From Synaphobranchus kaupii (lineage: Eukaryota; Chordata; Actinopteri; Anguilliformes; Synaphobranchidae), in NCBI GenBank assembly GCA_029718625.1, contig CM056376.1, forward strand, positions 77,809,386 to 77,873,385: a stretch of 64,000 bases of DNA, read 5' to 3'. The notes beneath the pieces are model-generated. The model ran no database searches. It had not been told where the DNA came from and was given only the letters and a program-made list of their open reading frames with translations. Of the stretch, positions 34,458-45,837 are shown piece by piece. Position 1 is the stretch's first letter. Each line of letters opens with the position of its first letter. The position numbers were made by a program, and so were the translations under genes.

Positions 34458-34638
34458 TGTCACATGACTAATTTTTTGTGTTTGACTTGTAGATGTAGAA
34501 TTTAATTTCTTGCTTTAGTGTGTGTGTGTTTACCGTAGTTAAATTTGCTATCGCTTATCTGTTTGTTATGTCAGTATATGCTTTGGCAATGTAAGTGTAC
34601 CCTTGCCATGCCAATAAAGCTTATTTGAATTTGAATTT
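34458..34638 (+). other. LINE-D 3' UTR and TTGAAT tail
   Basis: It has the family 3' end CTTTGGCAATG...TGCCAATAAAGC (AATAAA at 34613-34618), then TTTGAATTTGAATTTGA joined to GTGGCTGAGTG. This is the same layout as the LINE-C tail. Confidence 0.85.
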
Positions 34639-34682
34639 GAGTGGCTGAGTGAGAGAGCGGGTGGCTGAGTGAGAGAAGTGGC
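34639..34682 (+). repeat. GAGTGA minisatellite block 5 (short)
   Basis: Only about 44 bp of GTGGCTGAGTGAGAGAG units follow the LINE-D tail before the array ends. Confidence 0.85.
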
Positions 34683-35148
34683 GTGAATACCTAGGCAGTA
34701 AATGGTGGTATACTGATCTTTGTGTGTAAGCATGTAAAACGTCACCAGTCATTGCGATTCGCAAACATAATTTTTTCTGATTGGCTACCGCTCACCAAAG
34801 GTTCAGCACTTTTCAACTTTGCAGAGTGGCAGATCGGCACTCTCCATTATCTCCACCCCAAACTGTTGTAAGATTCTAAACTGATATGATCCACTCAAAC
34901 ACTGACAAATCAACCACGCCGCCGGCCGAATCAACCAACTTATCATAAATACAATGCAGGTTAAAATGTAAGTGTAAGCAGTGACTCCTCGCCACTGATA
35001 GGCATAGTATTCAATTATAGAATAGCAGCTGGGAGTGAGTGATCAAGGCCTATTCCAACCAAGGAAATTAGATTAGCAATACAATAGACTGGTTCCTGGT
35101 TAGACCACGGGAAGTTTATCCTTCAGACCCCCTACTGATGGACAGACT

Positions 35149-35191
35149 GATTGATTTAAGGGAGCCAGACAGTGGCTTCCTTAAATCAATC
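35149..35191. repeat. 19-bp-stem perfect-type hairpin
   Basis: GATTGATTTAAGG plus GAGCCA pairs with its inverted copy across a 5-nt loop (GACAG), with one mismatch. It could be a remnant of an inverted-repeat transposon; nothing shows that it is transcribed. Confidence 0.6.
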
Positions 35192-36233
35192 ACATCATTT
35201 TTTTGAATATACATTTCTGTTTCCCGCCTGTAGAAAACAAAGCCCGAAAATGGTATTTAAAGTCATCCATTTTACAGAATAGGATTCAGATTTTACGCTG
35301 AATCCAGAGTGCATTGCTGTATCTCTGACAACTGCTGTTACGAAGAATAAACTTTGTCATTTTCAACGAACATCGGAGACATTCCTTTTTTTCTTACGTT
35401 ATTTGTATATTTCCACCCACTAACATTATTAATCGTATCTCAGGTTAGGAAAACCTACATACTCAATCAGAAATCTTTGATCAACTTTCATGTCTGTTAC
35501 CTAACAACCGACACCACTTTTTTCATATCTCACTCAGCCACCCACTCACTCAGCATCAGTTTAAAAAGCTTTTGAAACATGTTCCTATAGCAAAGGTAAG
35601 TCAACCGGCAGCCCCCGTACCTTCAGGGGATAGCAGTTCAAGACAAACTCCCAAGCCCAACCCATTCACCACCACTGTACTATTTATTATTTATAACTAT
35701 TATTCTGTTAGCTTTTGAGAAGCTCAAGAACTATAGTTCTTTGGTGATCTATAATCTTAATTATGGAGAGTATTTTCGATAAGTATTGGTAACGATATCC
35801 ATCCCTATTTGTCACTAAACCGCAACACATTGTTCAGGTCTGCCATAAGCCTTTCCACAATTAAATGCCACTTATTGACATTTCCTTCATTCTCCAAAAG
35901 TAATAAAAGAGCAGCCATCAACGTTATGGAGTTAGCCATCTAGCTACTGTTAGCCAACGTTGTATTTTTAATTCCAAAGGCTAACAATGAAGTTACAACA
36001 TCAACAGGGTTATCCTAAAGTTAGGACACTTTATTCAGATTGGCTACCGAAGGAACACAAATATTGTCCGACTGTGATATTTCCACACAAGCACTTCCCA
36101 GGCAGGAACCGTCGTCACACGTGGCACCACTAACAGAATAGCCTACTTATAGCCTACTCTCACTAGGGTGAGAAAGCCATGGCCGGGGCAAGACCTCCAG
36201 TGCCCGGCATGCACTAGGTTGACCTAGTGCAGT

Positions 36234-36391
36234 GTTTCTCAACCCTGGTCCTGGAGAGTCGCAGGGTATGCTTGTTTTTGTTGTTACTCGGTACTTAATT
36301 GATCAATTAAAGGAGCCACAGTTCATTCACCATACCTGGTTTCTTGGGTCTGAATTGGTTGCCAATATTAAGGCAAAAACAAAAACCTAGA
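36234..36391. mobile_element. truncated fish MITE (CAGTGTTTCTCAACCCTGG end)
   Basis: It starts CAGTGTTTCTCAACCCTGG, followed by CCTGGAGAGTCGCAGG, TTAATTGATCAATTAA and GGTTTCTTGGGTCTGAATTG, ending at AAAACAAAAACC. This is the known layout of a widespread fish hAT-type MITE, but the right terminal part is missing. Confidence 0.6.
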
Positions 36392-39109
36392 GTTACGTCC
36401 CTATGCTGCTTTGTGAGTGTGGCCCTTTAAATATTTTGTATGCTAGTGAGTTTCCCTCTGTTCTCCTGGGTCATGATTGGAAATTGCAGACACCTGTTGT
36501 GGATTTTCCAAGTGCATATATATTGGTGGTGTTCTCTACTCGAGGTTGGTTGATTGTTGATAGTGGTGTTGATCCTTGTGGTGTGTTTGTTTCAGGTTGT
36601 AGCCTATGCATCGCTTACTATATAGTTTGTGTTGTAGGGGTGCACATTTGTCTGGGTCTGTTTCCACATAATTATCTGTTTTTGGTGTTAACTTTGCGCA
36701 AGCATATTTTTGTCTTTTATATGCTGCGCTGTGTTTATGCAAATTGTTGACAAACCACTTGTTTCCATAAGGAACATTTTGGTAGTAAGCTGCTTGAGGG
36801 TTTGTGACCATTTTTGCTGTTGTGTTTGTAGTTAGTCCCTTGTGTAAACTACTTGTGTCTGGTGTTACGTCTGTCTCGTGCTCATGTGATACTCAGAAGT
36901 AATGGGTAAATATGGAAACTGGACAATGGAGAGGAGACCTCGAGGCATAGGACTCCTCTCACCTGAGAACTTGTGTCAGACGTTCTCACCTGGAGAACTT
37001 GTGTCAGACGGGGAAGGTTGGTAACGGTGGTTCCAATGCTTCCCAGTACAAAACCGCTGGCCGTTGTCTCACCTTATAAAGTTTTGATTTGCTTGTTATT
37101 CACCGTTTGTTATAATAGACATTGTATTGCTTGTTTGATTCAAATACTCGTTTCTCTTGTATTCTGTAACACAATTTGTCTCATGATTAAAAAATATATA
37201 TATTCTTACCGTTCATGATGTTGCCTAAGTAGGCTATCCACAAATGTATTTTGAGCATTTATTTACTTATTTATATAGGATTTTAAATGTTATGCAACCG
37301 CTTTCATTTTCAATGCATTTTCCACTGCTTCAAATAACAAGACTAGGCAAGCCTAGCTCAGCCCGGATGCCTGTATGCAGCCAGTGGGGAACATTTGGCA
37401 AGGCGGATATTGTTATGTATGGAAGCATATCCGCGCCGAAATTCAAAAGAAAATGCAAATCGTTTACATAGGTTGCATTTCGTTTACATTCGATGTGCGC
37501 AAAAACCATGACAATTCAAATTCAAAAGTCCACTTCGCATTTTCATTTGCAAGTTAATGTACCCACTTTCTGACAATTTGAAAATGTTAATGCAAATCCA
37601 TTTCACATTTCATTTTTCTTGCCGTCTAAGACACAACCCTGCCATAGTTTCAATGAAAAACCACATTTGCATTAGCAGTTTCCTATTGTAATTGCATGAT
37701 CAATGTCAAAAAGGAAATGATAATTCAATTTGCCATTTAACATATCATTTTCATGCTTTTGCAGCACAAGAGTGACATAATTCAAATGGCATGTTTACAT
37801 TATCATTTCCGCGTGGTCACGCAACACCTGACCAAAACTCCAAACTGAAAATGCAAAATGTCAAAGCAGCCCATCAAGGCGGGGCCTCGAAGAAAGGGGC
37901 GTTACAAGGGAACATTCAAACCACTGAACTTAGGGTTCAACTTCAATGGTTGTCTGTGAATGATTTCAGTCGTCAGGCAGTTACCACAACTTAGCCAACC
38001 AGCAACATTTCCTAGTTCTATGTGTTGGGGGATTATAGGCTAAATGCTAAAAACTAGAAAGGAAACGAGGTAGCCTAAACGTTACAGCAGGGAGGACTTT
38101 CCGTAAGAGGCAATAGATTTCTGTTCACCGGTTTGCCTTAGACAGGGTTGTGTGATAAACCAACATAGGGCTATTGCTTAGCCTATATTCCATGTCACTA
38201 AAATAAAATAAGCAGGCTATCAATAAAATAAGTGCTTATGTCTCTAATTTTGTCTGAGTGGTAGACCTATTTAAATTAAAATAATTCTGTAGCCTATGTT
38301 TTTAAAAGACTGAGCATAATATCACTGCCAATAATGACATGGATTATATATATATATATATATTTTTTTTACAACTGTTTGGATAGGCTACTGTCGATAT
38401 TCGCACACTCTAAAAAGACCAGTTTTTACGTTCTCTCAATAACCACGTAGACTATTAAAATTGAACAAATTAAAATGTAGTGTAGGCTAGGCTACAACTA
38501 TGACCAGTAAATGTCTAGGGCTACAACAGGAAAATCAGCGTCATAGAGGCTAACTGCCTCATCTTGCAGCATTGAGATCTGGAAAGCTCCAGAAACTGTG
38601 CAAATAACATTAGCCTACCTACTAACCTACCAAAGATGGTGGATTGTGTTGTAGGCTATATTGTGTAACGATAATAAAATAAAAATATAATTTAACCTCT
38701 TGCTGCCAAACGCCCCCTAGCGGTAACGCGGTCGTGACGGAAATTATTAAATTATACATTTCATTAATTTAATAATAAACTCCTCAAAAAAAGTTATTCG
38801 GTCTATTTCGGTCGATTATTCCTCCCCTTTAATAATACCAATTGGTATTGTATTTTATATCGCTGGAAAGCCTGATTAGTCACCTTTACGAGGTACAACT
38901 TGTAAGGATCATGCATTCGTGGAATGAGCAACACAGCTAACCGTGTGGGTAGCAGCCCAACCCTGCAATATTCTTCTGTTGGTATTCACTCTCGTTTTGA
39001 GTTGCTTGGTGGATTGGATGATTGCACTCTCCCACAGTAATAAGGAAAAAACAACACATATTGGCCATTTTTACACTTTATTCATTTTACACTGTCAGGG
39101 ACCTCAGTA

Positions 39110-40104
39110 GCGTGTGGAAGATCCATACGCAGTCACAACAGCTTGGCACCTCCTCCTCATGCTGTCACCAGCCTGGTCACACACTGCTGTGGGATGGCAT
39201 CCCATTCCTCAACCAGGATTTGCCGCAAGTCAGCCAACATGGTTGCGTTGGTCACTCTGGCACGTACAGCACGCCCAAGCTGATCCCACAGGTGTTCAAT
39301 TGGGTTGAGGTCTGGACTCACGGCAGGCCATTCCATCCTCTCCACTCCCAAATTCTGGAGGTACTCTGTGATGATCCTGGCTCTGTGGGGGCGAGCATTG
39401 TCATCCTGGAGGATGGAGTTAGGTCCCAGATTCTGGAGATATGGGATCGCCACTGGCTCCAGAATCTCATTCCAATATCTCACTGCATTGAGATTGCCTT
39501 CAATGATGACAAGTTCTGTTTTGCCTGTGAGAGAGACACTGCCCCCATTTAAAGGTGTCACGCGATCTGTGCAGCAATCTGCATAGCGTTCTCCACGCCG
39601 TCTCCATACTTTGATCCTGCCATCCAGCTTCCGCAGACAGAACCTTGATTCATCACTGAACATGACGTTGCCCCACATTCTTAGGTTCCACTGTCGGTGC
39701 TGTCGACACCAGTGCAAACGGGCCTGACAGTGAAGGGCAGTCATTGCAGGCTTCCTGGCAGCCTTATAAGCACGAAGACCGGCCATGTGCAGTCTGTTCC
39801 TCACCGTCTGATCAGAGATCTGTCTGTGGTACCGTTGTGCAAATCTTGCCTGTAAATCTCTGGAAGAAAGCCTACGGTTCCTCAGTGAAGCAAGGGTGAG
39901 GAACCGGTCTTCTTGGGGTGTTGTCTTCCTGGGACGGCCACTTCGTGGTCTGTCTTTGACTTCACCAGTCTCACGGAACTTGGTCCTAAGTTTGGAAATG
40001 GTACCAGGGCTGACACCAAATAATGCTGCCACTCTGCGTACCGGAACACCAGCTTCCACTTGCCCTATTGCACGGGCCTTATCCTGAAGGGACAAACGTG
40101 GCAT
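39110..40104 (-). pseudogene. Tc1-A transposase, degenerate
   Basis: The frame from ATG 40104 (MPRLSLQDKARAIG) has an N-terminal paired-like helix-turn-helix (VAALFGVSPGTISKL), the GRPRK hook, a second HTH and the DDE domain with FSDES (Asp), QDDNARPH (Asp) and PDLNPIEHLWD (Glu), spaced as DD34E. The Gly-rich box after TPLNGGSV has lost about six residues (the usual VWGG segment), and a 1-nt deletion near 39159 ends the frame at RLVTA*, while the usual C-terminus (RRRCQAV) continues in another frame. A longer open frame upstream of 40104 exists, but the family start is at MPRL. It is probably inactive. Confidence 0.9.
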
Positions 40105-40938
40105 GTTTATGCTTGGAGCACACACAAACTCAACAAAGTTGCAGGACCCATGCACACAAGTGCTGTCAATTAGGTGCCAATCAGGTGCCAGTCACACACC
40201 TGTGACTGGCATACACCTGCCAGCACTTGAAGCTCAAAACGAGAGTGAATACCAACAGAAGAATATTGCAGGGGATTTTGGCACATTTTTTTGGGCCGCT
40301 ACCCACATGGTTAGCTGTGTTGCTCATTCCACGAATGCATGATCCTTACAAGTTGTACCTCGTTGTAAAGGTGACTAATCAGGCTTTCCAACGATATAAA
40401 ATACAATACCAATTGGTATTATTAACCCTTTAAAGCCGGACCGTTCTAATTTCAGCACAATTGTGCTGATGGTTTGACGTATAATAGCTCTGCCGTCCAA
40501 TCACTGATTTTCTTTTTGAAAAATGCTAGTTACAGATGACAAAATAAGCTACAATTGCATATAATTGGTTCATGAGCTTAGTGGGCGGGGATTTATTTGT
40601 AGACCGCTAGATAAAACCGCACGTCAAGCGCGTAAGTCTCCATTTGTCTCACCGCGGACGGAGCTACCACCTCGGACAGAAGACCATCGTTTGAAGACTT
40701 GACGGCGACTGAAGGAAACCCAGTAAACTCCCTGAGGTAAAAAGCATTTAAGATAATAATTAACCATGGATATTACTTCAGAAACGATTTTATTTTGAAT
40801 AAAATCCTGTTTTTGTACCGCAGACTTTCTCAGATTTTCTCAGATTGTCACTTGAAATTCGCTAACGTTCGTGTAGCTAAAGCTCTAGCTTCAAATGAGA
40901 TGCCACTGTGTTATTCTTTCCTCAGCTGGTTTCGAAAT

Positions 40939-41410
40939 GAAATTGTGAAAAAGTCTGTCATACAATTAACATAAGTGAAGTGATAGATGTGAATATTTTC
41001 CGTATTTAGTGTCGACTTTGATAACTAAATAATAACTAAAGCTAAAAACAGTGACGGTAACGTTAGTCTTAGCTCTCAGTGCCTCAGCGCGAACAGCTGT
41101 TGTGAGGCGTTTTATTTTCTGAGGAGATTTGTTTTCTAGCTTGTTGTAGCTCCGCTGTTTGTCTTGCTATCTTTGTGAATTTTTGAAATTGTGAAAAAGT
41201 CTGTCATACAATTAACATAAGTGAAGTGATACATGTGAATATTTACCGTATTTAGTGTCGACTTTGATAACTAAATAATAACTAAAGCTAAAAACAGTGA
41301 CGGTAACGTTAGTCTTAGCTCAGCTGTTGTGAGGCGTTTTATTTTCTGAGGAGTTTTATTTTCTAGCTTGTAGCTCTGCTGTTTGTCTTGCTATCTTCGT
41401 GAATAATTGA
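40939..41410 (+). repeat. 246-bp tandem duplication in the piggyBac leader
   Basis: GAAATTGTGAAAAAGTCTG starts at 40939 and again at 41185 (offset 246 bp). Both copies continue through AACATAAGTGAAGTGATA, GTGTCGACTTTGATAAC and GGTAACGTTAGTCTTAGCTC. The second copy is shortened by small deletions. Confidence 0.88.
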
Positions 41411-41670
41411 GCCAATGTCACTGATGACTTAACATTAGGTCTGTTTGTTACATTATGCGTTTATTACATTACAAAAAATTGTTAGCATTGTGTTCAGGCG
41501 CTTTTAGATTGTGGACACATGCATAAAGTGTTTGCATCTATTCTGGACACGCATAAAGTGTTGCAAGGTGCTGTAAGGTAATGTCATTTGTGATAGTATA
41601 CAGTCCATTAGAGACTCAGAAATGGTTTTATATGATATAAAATGTGTGTGTGTATATGTATATATATATA

Positions 41671-43201
41671 CACTACTCACAAAAAGTTAGGGATATTTGG
41701 CTTTCGGGTGAAATTTATGGAAAATGTAAGTTCACGCTACAGTGATATTATACGTATCATGAAAGTAGGGCATTTAAGTAGAAGCATGCAATGGTGATTT
41801 CCTCATCTCAAACAATTTATTGAAACAAAAGCCAACAACAGTGGTGGGTATACCACAACAAAAATGTCAATGTCTCAATAACTTGTCATGTGCCCTTGAG
41901 CATCAATTACAGCTTGACAACGACATCTCATGCTGTTCACAAGTCGACTTATTGTCTGCTGAGGCATGGCATCCCACTCTTCTTGAAGGGAGGCCCTCAG
42001 GTCATTGAGGTTCTGGGGTACAGAGTTACGAGCCTCTACACGGTGAGTCAGCTGATCCCATAGGTTTTCTATGGGATTCAGGTCTGGAGAAAGTGCAGGC
42101 CACTCCATTTGAGGTACCCCAGTCTCCAGCAGCCTTTCCCTAATGATGCGACCTCGATGAGCTGGAGCATTGTCGTCCATGAAGATGAAATTAGGCCTGT
42201 GTTGTTCATGCAGGGGCACAATGACTGGATTAATGATGTTATTCAGGTAGTATGGGCTTGTCACTGTACCATTCACAAAGTGTAGGGCAGTTCTGTATTG
42301 ACTAGACACACCTGCCCACACTGTAACACCGCCACCACCAAAGGGTCGTCTGGTGACAACAGTGGCTGATGCATAGCGCTCTCCTTGACGTCTCCAACAT
42401 CGTTGGCGACCATCATTTCTGCTCAACGTGAATCGACTTTCATCAGAGAACAGCACTGAGGCCCACTGGTCCCTCGTCCAGCGTAAATACTCCCTGGCCC
42501 ATGCAAGACGATGACGCCTGTGCCTGGTGGTGTGGTCAGGTACCCTTGCAGGTCGTCTAGCACGCAGACCACGCTGATGTAAACGGTTTCGAATGGTCTG
42601 ACGTGACACTTGGGTGCCTCTCACCTCCCTTAAATGTGCCTGGAGTTGAGTGGCATTCATCATCCGGTTCCGCAGGGCACTGTTCACAATGAAGCGGTCA
42701 TCAGTGTGGGATGTGGCCAAAGGACGTCCACTACTATGCCTTTCTGTGACTCTTCCAGTCTCTCTGTATCTCTGTTGCAACCTGCTGATGACACTCTGTG
42801 ACACTCTAAGCTCAGTGGCCACTTCCCTCTGAGAACATCCTGTTTGAAGCCTCGCAATGGCGAGGTACTGTTGATCAATTGTTAGGTGTCGTCTTGGTCT
42901 CATGATGTCAAAATGTGAACAGCATGATGAAGAGGACTGTTTAAATACCAATTCTAATTGAACCAGGAAATGTATTGGTCGATTCATGGATCAAACACCT
43001 GTTGTGAATTTTGCCGTTCAGCTCCTTGTTAGAGAACAGCAAGTTGTGCAAAAAGTACTGAAACATTGAATAGTTGGACATGTGCATTCAAAAGTTTAGA
43101 GAAGGTCAAATTAATTTCACCTGTAAAGGTTATAGTGCATTTTAGGTTCATCCTGAAATTTCACCCGAAAGCCGAATATCCCTAACTTTTTGTGAGTAGT
43201 G
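41671..43201 (-). mobile_element. Tc1-like element (Tc1-B), apparently intact
   Basis: TA target sites flank it (41669-41670 and 43202-43203). The terminal inverted repeats start CACTACTCACAAAAAGTTAG and match over about 45 bp with one difference (GATATTTGG against GATATTCGG). It is 1,531 bp long and encodes an uninterrupted minus-strand transposase. It lies in the putative leader intron of the piggyBac element, 65 bp before its ATG. Near-identical ends and an open frame suggest it is the youngest insertion of this nest. Confidence 0.93.
41875..42903 (-). CDS. Tc1-like DD34E transposase (Tc1-B)
   Basis: This transposase would bind the element ends and cut and paste it at TA sites. I chose ATG 42903 ([12 protein letters not shown]), giving 342 residues, the usual Tc1 length; an in-frame ATG at 42987 would add 28 residues not typical of the family. 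Domains: helix-turn-helix ([17 protein letters not shown], about 30-50), GRPLATS hook, a second HTH ([15 protein letters not shown]), then the catalytic domain with FSDESRF (first Asp), [10 protein letters not shown] (second Asp) and [11 protein letters not shown] (Glu). I count 34 residues between the second Asp and the Glu. The Gly-rich box [12 protein letters not shown] is complete. No stop or frameshift is seen and the C-terminus ([13 protein letters not shown]) is complete. Confidence 0.95.
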   Translation of the reverse strand: MRPRRHLTIDQQYLAIARLQTGCSQREVATELRVSQSVISRLQQRYRETGRVTERHSSGRPLATSHTDDRFIVNSALRNRMMNATQLQAHLREVRGTQVSRQTIRNRLHQRGLRARRPARVPDHTTRHRRHRLAWAREYLRWTRDQWASVLFSDESRFTLSRNDGRQRCWRRQGERYASATVVTRRPFGGGGVTVWAGVSSQYRTALHFVNGTVTSPYYLNNIINPVIVPLHEQHRPNFIFMDDNAPAHRGRIIRERLLETGVPQMEWPALSPDLNPIENLWDQLTHRVEARNSVPQNLNDLRASLQEEWDAMPQQTISRLVNSMRCRCQAVIDAQGHMTSY

Positions 43202-43267
43202 TATAATGTATACTTATATGTTATGGATGAATGAAAAGGCAACTGATTATATATTTGTTTCGCAGCG

Positions 43268-45302
43268 ATGGATGTCGATGCAGATGATTACAGCTGCCTG
43301 CTTCAGTCCCTGAAGAGGAGGAGGGCACTAACATCAGATGAGCTGAGGGTCATCGCAGAGCATGACATGGATGACCATCAGGGCATGCACTGTGTGGAGG
43401 AGGATGCACTGGATGCAGAGCTGCTGCAGGCGCAAGTGCAGACTGAGGAGTTGGAGGAGGAGGAGGAGGATGACGAGATGGACTGTGATCTTGAGCCGAG
43501 ACGAGCATCAGAAGGGTATGTATGTATGTATGTGTGTAGACTGTGTTTATTGATAATGTATTGATAATGCTTAGCTTCCTCATATGGCTAATACTCACAT
43601 TACTAACTTAGTTCCTCCCATGATTATTTTGGGAATGGTTAGCCATTCTCGCACAGGTCCTAAGTCAGCTAGAAAGCGTAAATGCTTCTCTGACTCTGTC
43701 TCGTACCCTTCCTATGCTGACGTGGATGCACAGGCACCAGAACCTCTCCTGTTTACACCCAGCCGTCCGCTTGGTTTAGATTTAGGGAGCGTGCGCAGGG
43801 CCGTGCGGTTGACGACGAGTGTGATGCTGCGTGAAATAGACTTTTTCATGCTGTTCTTCACCCAGGCTATTGTTGCGGATATTTGCGGCTTTACAAACCG
43901 GCAGGGGTGGGAGCTAGTTTTAAATCGCGCGTCGTATGCCGGCGTTGAAGGAGTGTGGAATGAGGTGACCCCAGATGAGTTCTACCGATTCATGGGGTTA
44001 CTCATTTACATGGGATTCCACGTTCTCCCTGACATGCACCGATATTGGGGAACTAAGTCCCTTCAGGGTTCATGGGCGAGATCTTTTATGTCGCGTGACC
44101 GTTTTAAGGCTCTGTTAGCAGCTCTGCATGTTGTAGATCCTGCCACAGAGGATAACCAGGATCGTCTTAAGAAACTTCGCTACCTCATGGACCACCTCAA
44201 ACAAAAGTGCCAAGAGCTGTTTCAACCAAACCAGAATCTGGCAATAGACGAGCGTATGGTGAAGTCTAAAGTCTGAAGTCGGTCAGGGCTAAAACAGTTT
44301 ATGAAGGGCAAGCCTACTCGTTGGGGTTTCAAGTTGTGGGTGATAGCAACATCAGATTCAGGCTACACCTTGGACTTCAATGTTTATACAGGTAGTCGTG
44401 ACGGTCGGGTTACTGATTTGGCCACAAACGTTGTAGAGGCTTTAATACAGCCCTACAAAGATCAGGGTTACAATCTTTGGATGGACAACTTCTACACATC
44501 CCCAGCACTTATGGTTACATTGCGACAAATTGGGATTAATGCTTGTGGGACATGTAGAATTAACCGGAAGAAATTCCCTGAAGAATTCAAAGATGTAAAA
44601 ACATGGGAACGAAAGACAGACCGTGGGGACATGAGGTGGTGTAGGGTAGAGGATGGCATCCTTGTCATCCAGTGGAAGGACACGCGTGCAGTTACATGCC
44701 TCTCCAATTTCCACAATGCGAATGACTCGACCAATGTGACTAGGCTTGTGAAAAAAGATGCCACCTGGAGCAGCCTAGTGGTCCGCCAGCCTGCTGTAAT
44801 CAGCGATTACAATAAACACATGGGGGGTGTTGATAGGTCAGACCAAATGATCAGCAGCTACAATGTCCTACAAAAAACGCAGAAGTGGTGGAAGACCCTT
44901 TTTTTCCACTTCATTGACATTGCTGTCGTCAATAGCTTCTTATTGTTTCAGGAGTGGCAACACAGTCAGGCAGGGGATAAGCATAGATTAGCTGACTATA
45001 GCCACATAACATTCAGGGAGAACCTGTCTCGTCAGCTAGCAGGCCTGGACATTCACGCGAGTTCCCCATCCCACTCACTTAAGCCTGTGGCCTCGTCATT
45101 TCACGTCACTCATACCCCTGAACTGCAGAAGTCAGCTAATAACTGTTGGCTCTGCTACAGAAAAAGCAGAATTCAACGTAAGACTAAATTTGCTTGCATG
45201 GCTCCTGAATGCAATGGTAAAAGGTTTTGCATCGTTCAAAGCAGGAATTGTTTCAGAGCCTGGCACTCGGCTGAGTGTGACCAGTTTCGCGCAGAGGCCT
45301 AG
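43268..45302 (+). pseudogene. piggyBac (PGBD4-like) transposase with one in-frame stop
   Basis: The 5' exon (43268 to about 43515) encodes an acidic N-terminus (MDVDADDYSCLLQSL, with an E/D-rich run) and ends at AAGG|GTATGT, a likely donor; an acceptor between about 43574 and 43656 is unresolved. The main frame (about 43584-45302) has the piggyBac core: AIDERM (first catalytic Asp), PTRWGFKLWV, LWMDNFYTSP (second Asp) and MGGVDRSDQM (third Asp), then a C-terminal Cys-rich zinc domain (CWLCYRKS, CMAPECNG, FRAWH). A single TGA at 44274-44276 interrupts the frame just after the first catalytic motif, within a short AAGTCT/AAGTCG repeat that looks like a 6-nt slippage insertion. The rest is open, so the loss of function looks recent. 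Confidence 0.9.
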
Positions 45303-45342
45303 GTCCTGAGCTAACGTGAGAGGTTGTGCAGTCCATTGTTGC

Positions 45343-45438
45343 CCTCCCTACTCCCCTCTCCCTCCTCCCCTCTCCCTCCTCCCCTCTCCCTCCTCCCCTC
45401 TCCCTCTCTCCCTCTCTCCCTCTCTCTATCTCTCTCCA
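45343..45438 (+). repeat. polypyrimidine CTCCCCTCTCCCTC tandem tract
   Basis: CTCCCCTCTCCCTC-type units run in a pure pyrimidine tract just after the piggyBac transposase stop. Such mirror-symmetric tracts can form triplex DNA (known property; inference here). Confidence 0.85.
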
Positions 45439-45837
45439 CAGGTATTACAATTATTGTTATCTTATTGGTTATATTCTCTCCACAGGTGTTAGACTTGTTG
45501 TCTCTTCTTATCTGCTGTATCTGTACTAAAACGTTCCTGATTTTACTGTAAATAAATTCAATGCATTAATTATACGTGTAACTGATATTTGCCATGGTTT
45601 GTATGTTGTTTTTAAGTTTTGCAATGTTATCATTCACTTAGTTCATCCATTTGTTGTACGTCAGTTAACATTTTTTTAAATAAAGTGTGTGTTCCATTGA
45701 ACACATGAATTGTATTTCAGTGTGTGTCTTTTAATTTTGCATTATATCAATTGATTCTCAACAGTAGCTCATGAGGAGAAGAGATAAGTGGTAATGTAAA
45801 ATGTCAATTAACATAACATAACAATGCATTTTCTTCG

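Larger units (their letters stand above)
34683..38777. other. intergenic DNA without recognisable genes
   Basis: AT-rich sequence with no supported coding exon. Visible items are a 43-nt hairpin at 35149-35191, an inverted 26-bp relic of the GAGTGA motif at 35528-35553, a palindrome GCACTAGGT/ACCTAGTGC at about 36209, a partial MITE at 36234, and a short (TA)n near 38345. The words TAGGCTA/TAGCCTA are strikingly frequent here, particularly 38000-38660. Confidence 0.5.

Noticed and set aside
36403..36750. 115-codon plus-strand frame
   Set aside because: Low-complexity hydrophobic translation of T-rich intergenic DNA, with no homology that I can recognise and no splice or promoter context.
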